Shown here piece after piece: positions 7,197-13,519 of a DNA stretch of 64,000 nt; the stretch's first letter is position 1, and each line of letters starts with the position of its first letter. The notes beneath the pieces are model-generated. The model had not been told where the DNA came from. It was given only the letters and a program-made list of their open reading frames with translations, and did no database searches. Made by a program: the position numbers and the translations under genes. Source of the DNA: CBDDBX01 sp965225955 (GTDB lineage: Bacteria > Acidobacteriota > Aminicenantia > UBA2199). The stretch is taken from NCBI GenBank assembly GCA_965225955.1, contig CBDDBX010000032.1:1-64000 (forward strand). Direction: 5' to 3'.

Positions 7197-8591
7197 TTAC
7201 AGCCCCGGCTGGTGAGTCAGTAGATTATTTATGTAATCCAGTTGGATAAGATTATTCTGGAGCTTTTTCTCAATATTAAAGATTGGAGTGCCCTCACTTC
7301 TGAGCTTTTCAATACGAACTCTCATAGAGTGAGTATTTACTATTGCCCTGGGGAGATCCTTTAAGACTAACAGTCTGTCTTTTAACAGAATAACAGCTTT
7401 TCTGTCTCCTCTTGTTTTTGCAGCTTCTATCTTCCTTTCAACTTTAAGCCTTTCTGCCATTGTGAGTCCCAGTTTCTTTCTCAAATTTTCAGATGAAGCG
7501 ATAATGTTTATAAGGAGGGGTGAGATCTTCTGATCTTCATGTACCTCTCTTAACTCATCGTAGAAGTAATTTTCACGATTTTCAAGTTTTCCCAGTTTTA
7601 TTAATTCCCTGAACTCTTTTTTAAGATATGGCAGAGCGTTTTCAACTAACTCCTTATTCTCTCTTGTTAAAGAGTTTTTCTTTTCCTTCAGGAAGTTAAG
7701 AAATTCTTCGGGTTTACTGTTGAAGGGGCTGGAAAGCACCTCTTTTGCTTCAGAAAGTGTCATGCCCGGTAGTATGTCAGGCCTGTAAAGGCTTTTCATA
7801 AGAGAGGTAGTTAGTTTCTCATCATGTTTCTTTGATACAAACCCTGTAGGAAAAAGGGCGCATTTATAGTAGGGAGAATGCCCCTGAAAACCAGTTCCGT
7901 GAAGGAGTTCGTGAATTATAGTACGTTTCCTGCCAGGAGAGTTAAAGGGGATTCTTTTACTACTGCCTATTACAATTTTTACAACTCTTTCAGACTGAGC
8001 AAATTTCAACTCTTTTTTACTGTATCTTATTGAACTGTATTCTTTAAAATCTCCCCTGAATCTGGTAGGAATTCTGTCCCATTTGACTCTGCCTTTAACA
8101 TATTTCAGTTTAACAACCCATAAAGAGCCCGGCAGAGATGATTCGCCACTGGTTGAGTAGTAGAGGAATTTCTCATCTTCTGAATTGAAATGTATAACTA
8201 TATTAGCTACTTCGGCCTTTTGCTCATGAACAAACTGTTTGTAGCCAACACTGCTATTCAGTTTTTTAAAGAATGTTTTTACTGTGTCCAGATCTCCAGC
8301 GGAGAAATTACCTGACAGTTTCCATGAGACTCTGTTTTCATACCACTTATCAATGGATGTTGAGGCCAGTAGTGCTTCTCTATCTTCTATTACAGGAGCC
8401 AGAGCTTTTTTTTTATCAATATTATTGTAGTTTATAAGATCCGGAATCATTGAACATAGAAAGTTTTCAATAATTATTCTCTGTTTTTTGTTTTTATACT
8501 CTGGATCTGTAAAATGGAAGGTGTAGTGGGTAGCCTGCAGATATATACAGGAAATCAGTAATATACAGAGAAATGTGGCGTTCTTTTTCAT
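7197..8591 (-). CDS. Exported putative zinc protease (HExxH) of unknown family
   Basis: A 464-residue protein with the signal peptide MKKNATFLCILLISCIYLQA. Near residue 225 it carries TIIHELLHGTGFQGHSPYY, a HExxH zinc site followed by Gly and a third His, resembling metzincin-type HExxHxxGxxH but with the last His one position late. The upstream segment (NIVIHFNSEDEKFLYYSTSG, then VVKLKYVKGRVKWDRIP) has the look of the beta strands of such folds. The C-terminal ~180 residues are helical and charged with no recognised domain. The start overlaps the HAD gene stop (ATGA), so the two are co-transcribed. A periplasmic metalloprotease is inferred from the motif only. Confidence 0.7.
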   Translation of the reverse strand: MKKNATFLCILLISCIYLQATHYTFHFTDPEYKNKKQRIIIENFLCSMIPDLINYNNIDKKKALAPVIEDREALLASTSIDKWYENRVSWKLSGNFSAGDLDTVKTFFKKLNSSVGYKQFVHEQKAEVANIVIHFNSEDEKFLYYSTSGESSLPGSLWVVKLKYVKGRVKWDRIPTRFRGDFKEYSSIRYSKKELKFAQSERVVKIVIGSSKRIPFNSPGRKRTIIHELLHGTGFQGHSPYYKCALFPTGFVSKKHDEKLTTSLMKSLYRPDILPGMTLSEAKEVLSSPFNSKPEEFLNFLKEKKNSLTRENKELVENALPYLKKEFRELIKLGKLENRENYFYDELREVHEDQKISPLLINIIASSENLRKKLGLTMAERLKVERKIEAAKTRGDRKAVILLKDRLLVLKDLPRAIVNTHSMRVRIEKLRSEGTPIFNIEKKLQNNLIQLDYINNLLTHQPGL

Positions 8592-9259
8592 CTTCTTTCA
8601 CTTAGTAATATATTGTGCAGTTCTGAAGGTTTTTTCAGTTCTCTCACTGCCATCTGTTTCATATAATCCCTGACTTCAGAAAGTCCGTGACTCCAGCCTG
8701 CCCACAGAGATTTAATGCCTGCATTCTGTGCCATAGTGATTCCTGGTTTAAGATCATCAATTAAAACTACTTCTTCCTGTTTTAGATTGAACTCCTTAAG
8801 AATCTGTTTCACCGGCCAGGTTGATGGTTTCATCTTATCAGATTCACTACTCCACCCAAGAATTTTATCCGGTATAAAATTTATTGATTTGTAGTCTCTT
8901 TCTATTATTCTCTCTTTTGAAAGAGATACTACTGTTATCAGCCCTCCGGCTTCTCTGAATTTCTTCAGTATTCCGGGGATTCCAGGATAGAAAACAGGTA
9001 CTCTGGTGTTGCAATACTTTTCCCAGAACCGGTGCTCATATTCCAGTTCTGAAGGAGTAAGACCAAGTTCTTTAAGAAACTCAAATGCTCCGGGGTTAAA
9101 GTTTTTCATAAACCACTCATCCAGTGAAACCGGAGTATAATCGGGTTTTATTTTCTGCATAAAAGCAACATGTGCCGGGTAGTGAACTGTTGAAGTGCTG
9201 TTAACAGCGGTATCATCGTGATCAAGTATTACTGCTTTATATCTTGTACTGTAATTCAT
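8588..9259 (-). CDS. HAD-superfamily hydrolase
   Basis: A 223-residue haloacid-dehalogenase-type phosphatase. Motif I is VILDHDDTAVN (nucleophile and acid/base Asp), motif II is the Ser in ITVVSLSKE, motif III is the Lys in DKMKPSTWP, and motif IV is VVLIDDLKPG. A helical cap lies between motifs I and II, so it belongs to subfamily I and probably acts on a small phosphomonoester such as a phosphoglycolate- or nucleotide-like substrate; the substrate is not determined by the sequence. ATG 9259 is chosen because a TGTTAAAAT extended -10 box lies seven bases upstream; longer frames would overlap divergent dus. It shares an operon with the HELLH protein gene. Confidence 0.85.
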   Translation of the reverse strand: MNYSTRYKAVILDHDDTAVNSTSTVHYPAHVAFMQKIKPDYTPVSLDEWFMKNFNPGAFEFLKELGLTPSELEYEHRFWEKYCNTRVPVFYPGIPGILKKFREAGGLITVVSLSKERIIERDYKSINFIPDKILGWSSESDKMKPSTWPVKQILKEFNLKQEEVVLIDDLKPGITMAQNAGIKSLWAGWSHGLSEVRDYMKQMAVRELKKPSELHNILLSERR

Positions 9260-9266
9260 TAACCAA

Positions 9267-9275
9267 ATTTTAACA
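9267..9275 (-). promoter_or_regulatory. Extended -10 promoter of the HAD gene (leaderless)
   Basis: On the minus strand TGT-TAAAAT (9275-9267) lies seven bases before ATG 9259; TTCAAA at 9295-9290 is a fair -35 with a 17-base spacer. There is no Shine-Dalgarno sequence. Confidence 0.55.
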
Positions 9276-9364
9276 GAAGTGAAAATTTTTTTGAATAGTG
9301 CTGAAATATAGCCTGTATGCATCTTTTCTGATTGCTGCTTCTGTGTAATATAACAGCAGGGATA

Positions 9365-9373
9365 TGGTATAAT
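9365..9373 (+). promoter_or_regulatory. Extended -10 promoter of dus (leaderless)
   Basis: TGG-TATAAT (9365-9373) is a perfect extended -10. It overlaps the upstream ATG at 9372 and lies seven bases before ATG 9381, so transcription should begin at about the A of 9381. Confidence 0.6.
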
Positions 9374-9380
9374 GCGGCCT

Positions 9381-10319
9381 ATGACAAGTGGTAAGATTAA
9401 TATTGGAGACCTCACTCTTCAGAACAGAGCCTTTCTTGCTCCTATGGCATCACTTACAGATATTGCTTTAAGAAGATGTCTCGATGAAGAGGGAAGTGTT
9501 GGGCTGATGGTTTCTGAACTGATCTCTGTAGAAGGGCTCAGGCGAATGAACAGCAGGACTCTTGAGATGATGAGGGGATTTGAGTTCAGGGTGCCTCAGT
9601 TTATTCAGTTGTTTGGAACCAATCCTGAAGCCTTTGCTGAATCAGCAAAATTTGTGGCAAATGAGACATGTTTTACAGGAATAGATATTAATGCCGGGTG
9701 TCCGGCCCGTAAAGTTACAAGAAAAGGAGCAGGATCAGCTCTTCTGAATAATCACAGTGGAATGGCAGAAATAATAAGAGCTGTAAGGAAGAATTCCCAT
9801 CTGCCTCTGACGGTTAAAATACGACTGGGATATGATAGCCTCAATGTACTTGAAACTGTAAAGATGCTCTGTTCAGAAGGAGTGGATGCGATAACTGTTC
9901 ATTTCAGAATGAAAGATACCCGCTATAGCGAACCTTCAGACTGGGCTTATGTGGATAAAATTGCCGAAATTGCGGATACTATATATATTGGTAATGGTGA
10001 TATTTGTACTGTGGAAGATGCAGAGGAGAGGCTGAATAGTGTTGATGCTGTTATGATAGGAAGAGGCGCTGTAATTAATCCTATGATTTTTGCCGAAATA
10101 GCTGGAAAAAACGTTGTAAGAGAAGATTATCTCAAACTACTTTCAAGATTGACTGAGCTGGTGGATCTCTATTATGAAGGTCCGGCAAAACTTGCTCAGA
10201 TTAAAGCATATACAAGGTTCTTTGCTTCAAGAAGAAAGGATGTGAAAAGACTGAGAAAAGCGATATACAGTTCTACAACTTTTGAAGAGGCTGCGGGATA
10301 TTTTGGAGATTTATATTGA
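9381..10319 (+). CDS. dus: tRNA-dihydrouridine synthase
   Basis: Flavoenzyme that reduces specific uridines in the tRNA D-loop using NADPH. The TIM-barrel hallmarks are present: LAPMASLTDIALR at the FMN-binding strand, the catalytic Cys in DINAGCPARKVTRKGAGSALL, VKIRLGYD, AITVHFRM (family usually HxR), and the phosphate-binding IGNGDI and VMIGRGA. The product is 312 residues from ATG 9381, about the usual length. ATG 9372 is in frame but lies inside the -10 box, so it cannot be the start if that promoter is used. The gene overlaps the Ser/Thr kinase gene by three bases. Which uridine position it modifies is not clear. Confidence 0.93.
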   Translation: MTSGKINIGDLTLQNRAFLAPMASLTDIALRRCLDEEGSVGLMVSELISVEGLRRMNSRTLEMMRGFEFRVPQFIQLFGTNPEAFAESAKFVANETCFTGIDINAGCPARKVTRKGAGSALLNNHSGMAEIIRAVRKNSHLPLTVKIRLGYDSLNVLETVKMLCSEGVDAITVHFRMKDTRYSEPSDWAYVDKIAEIADTIYIGNGDICTVEDAEERLNSVDAVMIGRGAVINPMIFAEIAGKNVVREDYLKLLSRLTELVDLYYEGPAKLAQIKAYTRFFASRRKDVKRLRKAIYSSTTFEEAAGYFGDLY

Positions 10320-11182
10320 GACCTGAAAAGATAGCGGATTACACTATTATTGATGTTATTGCCGAAGGGGGAAGCGGTGTGGTCTATAGAGTTTTCAGAG
10401 AGGGTGAGCCGGGTAAGCTTTATGCTATAAAAGTTCTCAGGGAAGAGTTCATGAATGACAGGTTTGAGATAAGTCGTTTTCAGAATGAGCGGGACCTTGC
10501 AGGAATTCTGAATCACAGAAATATTGTTCAGACTCTCACTTATGGAAAAGATGGCAAACGCCTGTATATTGTTATGGAATATCTTGAAGGAACAACTCTT
10601 ACCAAATTAATGCGTAAAGTGCAGGTTCTCTCTGTAGCAGATATTCTGCATATTGGTATACAGATGTCAGAAGCAATGCATGCTATGCATAGCGAAAAAG
10701 TTGTACACAGAGATCTGAAACCTGATAATATTATTCTTACATGTAAAGAGAATGAAGGGGGAGTTGTTAAGATCCTGGATTTTGGACTTGCCAGATTTAT
10801 TCCTTTTGATTCGTATCGTGATACCGGGAATCTTCTGTTTGGAACAGTTTCCTATATGCCACCGGAGTATATCGCAGATAATGATATTTCTGCTGCAGGA
10901 GATATCTATTCAGCAGGGGTAATCGGGTATGAGATGGTTTCAGGGGGGAATCCTTTTAAAGCTGAATCTACTGTTGAGATGATTAAAGGTATATTTAATT
11001 TTGTACCGAAGGATCTCTCGAAAATAAGAAGTGATGTACCTTCATGGTTAAGTGAATTAATCGTATGGATGATAGATAAAGATCCTGCAAAGAGACCTGA
11101 TGCAGAGCAGGTTCTTGATGTGCTTAAAGATATAGAGCTCTCAGAGAAAAAAACCGGCTATCTCTGGGAGAATTTCTGTTAG
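10316..11182 (+). CDS. Hanks-type serine/threonine protein kinase, soluble
   Basis: A 288-residue kinase domain with almost nothing else. Visible motifs: glycine loop EGGSGVVYRVF, VAIK Lys in YAIKVLREEF, catalytic loop VVHRDLKPDNI, DFG as ILDFGLARF, activation segment ending in YMPPEY (APE equivalent), and an Arg in DKDPAKRPDAEQV. There is no transmembrane helix or extracellular sensor, unlike PknB-type receptors, so it is cytosolic. The start is TTG at 10316 with GGAG eight bases upstream, overlapping the dus stop. Substrates are unknown; the neighbours are a tRNA-modification enzyme and a lytic transglycosylase. Confidence 0.92.
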   Translation: MRPEKIADYTIIDVIAEGGSGVVYRVFREGEPGKLYAIKVLREEFMNDRFEISRFQNERDLAGILNHRNIVQTLTYGKDGKRLYIVMEYLEGTTLTKLMRKVQVLSVADILHIGIQMSEAMHAMHSEKVVHRDLKPDNIILTCKENEGGVVKILDFGLARFIPFDSYRDTGNLLFGTVSYMPPEYIADNDISAAGDIYSAGVIGYEMVSGGNPFKAESTVEMIKGIFNFVPKDLSKIRSDVPSWLSELIVWMIDKDPAKRPDAEQVLDVLKDIELSEKKTGYLWENFC

Positions 11183-11215
11183 AATTTATGAGAATTGGGA
11201 AAATTGAGAAAAAGT

Positions 11216-11244
11216 TTGAAATTAAAGTTGAGATTTGATATAAT
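11216..11244 (+). promoter_or_regulatory. Promoter of the lytic transglycosylase gene
   Basis: TTGAAA (11216-11221), 17 bases, perfect TATAAT (11239-11244). It gives a leader of about 20 bases containing GGGAG. Confidence 0.7.
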
Positions 11245-11270
11245 TCTCGTACTTTTTTTTGGGAGAAAAT

Positions 11271-11858
11271 ATGGAAGGGAAAAAAATTATCTACGTGGTT
11301 CTGCCTATTATGTCGGTGGCACTTATTGCTACAGCCGGCCTTATTGATCTGGCAGAAAAATACGACAATCAATGTGATGAAATACAGGTTTTAAAAGAGA
11401 GACTCAAAATTGCAGAAGAGAAGGTCGAAGCGGACAGTCATATTCTGGCTGATGTTGAACTTCTTAAATATCAGGATAAAGTCCTGAAGAAACGATATCC
11501 GGTTTTTGCTAAAATTGTTCGTGCTGTTCATAAGAAGAGCAGGGATTATGGCTTTGAGCCCAACCTTATTATGAGCCTTATTCATGTGGAAAGCAGCTTC
11601 AGACCTTATGCTGTATCTTCTCATGGAGCTTACGGGCTTATGCAGATCAACTATTCAGTATGGAAAAAGGAGCTGGATATCGACTATCGCAGAATCTTTG
11701 AGATAGAGTACAATATTGACCTGGGACTTAAGGTGCTGAAACGTTATTACAAGCTTACGAAAGGTAATATTCTTCAGGCTCTTCATCTCTATAATAACGG
11801 GTTTCAGTATCAGAACCATAAGTATAAGCATAAGGTGCTTAATACAATATACTACTAA
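11271..11858 (+). CDS. Membrane-anchored lytic transglycosylase (SLT domain)
   Basis: 195 residues. An N-terminal helix (IIYVVLPIMSVALIATAGLI) anchors it in the inner membrane, followed by a coiled coil of about 35 residues (QVLKERLKIAEEKVEAD). The Slt-type catalytic domain follows: the Glu in SLIHVESSFRPYAVS, the GAYGLMQI substrate-groove motif, IEYNIDLGLKVLKRYY, and ALHLYNNG. It would cleave peptidoglycan glycan strands to 1,6-anhydro products at the periplasmic face. ATG 11271 follows GGGAG; the in-frame TTG at 11259 lies upstream of the ribosome site. The stop overlaps the next start (TAATG). Confidence 0.9.
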   Translation: MEGKKIIYVVLPIMSVALIATAGLIDLAEKYDNQCDEIQVLKERLKIAEEKVEADSHILADVELLKYQDKVLKKRYPVFAKIVRAVHKKSRDYGFEPNLIMSLIHVESSFRPYAVSSHGAYGLMQINYSVWKKELDIDYRRIFEIEYNIDLGLKVLKRYYKLTKGNILQALHLYNNGFQYQNHKYKHKVLNTIYY

Positions 11859-12655
11859 TGAAAAGAAGATTAGCTCTTTTAACAGACTTTGGTACTAAAG
11901 ATTACTATGTAGGTGTGCTTAAAGGAGTTATTTCCGGTATTGCACCGGAAGCCCCGGTTATAGATATAACTCATGGAATTCCACCATATTCAATATCTGC
12001 TGCTTCTCTTGCAATTGACAAGAGCCACTCATTCTTTCCTGAAGGAACGGTATTTCTGGTTGTTGTTGATCCGGGAGTAGGTTCTGCAAGAAGGATTATT
12101 GTTGCAGAAACGGAAGCTTATACATTTGTAGCACCGGACAATGGTGTGTTAACGCCAATATTGCTGTCAGGTAAAGCTAATGTAAAAGTGGTGCCTGACT
12201 GTCCGTTTTTTCTTACAAATGATATTTCCACATTTGAAGCCCGTGATAAAATGGCTCCTCTTGCGGCAGCTATTACTTTGGGAGCTGATACAGACTCATT
12301 TGCTATAACCTGTAAAGATCCAGTAGTTGATGAATCGTTTTTTCCTGTTGTTGAGGAGAGCTGTCTTAAAGGAAAGATCCTTTATGAAGACCACTTCGGT
12401 AATCTCATAACCTCAATACCAGAAGGTATGATAAGAATGAAAGAGGGGCGGGAGAAATGTGTATCTGCTGCAGTAGGTGGAACTACTATCAAAAAATGGT
12501 GTAAAACCTATTCAGAAGGAAGAGATACTCCTTTTCTGATCTTTGGAAGTCACGGTAATCTGGAGATTGCAATGAATATGGATTCAGCAGCCAGAGCACT
12601 TAATGTTGAAGCCGGAGCAGATCTTTCTATTGAGTTCAGCTGCAGGACTGTTTAA
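11858..12655 (+). CDS. SAM hydrolase/SAM-dependent halogenase family protein (DUF62)
   Basis: A 265-residue DUF62 protein; non-halogenating members hydrolyse S-adenosylmethionine to adenosine and methionine. Visible motifs: LLTDFGTKDYYVG with the conserved Asp residues at the N-terminus, VIDITHGIPPYSI, FLVVVDPGVGS (VDPGVG is the family signature), and FVAPDNGVL. The C-terminal beta-barrel domain contains YEDHFGNLITSIP and FLIFGSHGNLEIAMN. It is translationally coupled to the transglycosylase gene, though a functional link between the two is not obvious. Its last 20 bases overlap the convergent ThyX-like gene. Confidence 0.9.
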   Translation: MKRRLALLTDFGTKDYYVGVLKGVISGIAPEAPVIDITHGIPPYSISAASLAIDKSHSFFPEGTVFLVVVDPGVGSARRIIVAETEAYTFVAPDNGVLTPILLSGKANVKVVPDCPFFLTNDISTFEARDKMAPLAAAITLGADTDSFAITCKDPVVDESFFPVVEESCLKGKILYEDHFGNLITSIPEGMIRMKEGREKCVSAAVGGTTIKKWCKTYSEGRDTPFLIFGSHGNLEIAMNMDSAARALNVEAGADLSIEFSCRTV

Positions 12656-13265
12656 GCCATCTGTTATAACTATCACTTCTTGAATTTATATTCATTAAAC
12701 TATCTTTGTCACAATTTTTAAGGGCTGCTATGTGCATATTGCAGGGTTTAAATTCAGGGCATCCGCATCTGTATATACAGTTTGGTACCAGAACTTCCCC
12801 AAGAATTCTGATATATTGATCTTCTGAGTTCATCAGTTTACATTTCAGTGATCTGGCCCAGTTGTAAGTATCCTCAGCACAGCAGCCTTTGCACAGTCTT
12901 TTTCTCATCATCTCTATAAGAGCCTGAAGATTCCAGACAGCCAGATGATCAACAGGAGTTTCAAGGCTTCTCTCTTTACCGGTTCTGTCCTCTCTTGAGG
13001 TTTGAACAAAAGGTGTTGAGTGTACATGGCGGGCAAAGTGGACTGAAGTTGGGGAGTAGACTTCAATAAATAGTGTTTCCAGAATTGCTGTTCTTATGGG
13101 GCTGTGTTCACTTACAAGATATCTTCTGAACATTTCAGGGCTCATTGTTTTGCCACTGAAGTTCTTCCTGCCAACAGTGTTCATTGCGGCTTTCCTGATG
13201 TCTTTAAGGAAATCCCTGTTTAAAAAACGAAACTCTATTCTGTTCTGATAATCTTCCAGAAACAC
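12636..13265 (-). CDS. ThyX-like protein (divergent flavin-dependent thymidylate synthase family)
   Basis: 209 residues from GTG 13265 (GAGG eight bases upstream; an in-frame GTG at 13274 overlaps that site). The segment SEHSPIRTAILETLFIEVYS, then SVHFARHVHSTPFVQTSREDR, resembles the ThyX core, where an RHR-x7-S motif binds dUMP and flavin. Here the equivalent reads RHV with the Ser one place off. The C-terminal part has a Cys cluster (RLCKGCCAEDT, CIYRCGCPEFKPCNMH) found in a phage- and Clostridium-associated ThyX-like branch. Whether it makes dTMP is uncertain. It is a single gene, convergent with the DUF62 gene. Confidence 0.65.
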   Translation of the reverse strand: MFLEDYQNRIEFRFLNRDFLKDIRKAAMNTVGRKNFSGKTMSPEMFRRYLVSEHSPIRTAILETLFIEVYSPTSVHFARHVHSTPFVQTSREDRTGKERSLETPVDHLAVWNLQALIEMMRKRLCKGCCAEDTYNWARSLKCKLMNSEDQYIRILGEVLVPNCIYRCGCPEFKPCNMHIAALKNCDKDSLMNINSRSDSYNRWLKQSCS

Positions 13266-13390
13266 TATAACCACCTCAGATAAAACATAGTGAGATTATA
13301 TGAAAATGTATTACCTTTGCCAAGACTGTTATCTGTTTTTGTACTCATTCAGGTGACAAAGATTATGTCTTCCTATTGCATATTCATAGT

Positions 13391-13512
13391 TTGAAACAGG
13401 ATGACACAGATACTTATAGGGATAGATACTGTAGCGGGAAGCTTGTATTTATGAGGTTTCAGGAATGTGTGCTGATACCGGAGCAGGATTTGTGCTCCGG
13501 TATTCTGTTTTT
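13391..13512 (+). ncRNA. Possible small RNA ending in a strong terminator
   Basis: On the plus strand TTGAAA (13391-13396), 18 bases and TATAGG (13415-13420) form a passable promoter. About 85 bases later a perfect terminator occurs at 13475-13512. No plus-strand coding frame lies between them, and both flanking genes are on the minus strand. A small RNA of about 85 bases would explain an otherwise orphan plus-strand terminator. This is inference from layout only. Confidence 0.3.
13475..13512 (+). terminator. Rho-independent terminator (plus strand)
   Basis: Perfect 11-base arms ATACCGGAGCA (13475-13485) and TGCTCCGGTAT (13493-13503), a 7-base loop, then TCTGTTTTTT. On the minus strand the hairpin follows the S9 peptidase stop codon but lacks a T-tract there. 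Confidence 0.75.
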
Positions 13513-13519
13513 TAATGTT

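Noticed and set aside
8588..9415. Longer N-terminus for the HAD protein (back to 9415)
   Set aside because: It would overlap the divergent dus start and both promoters; the extra residues show no family similarity.
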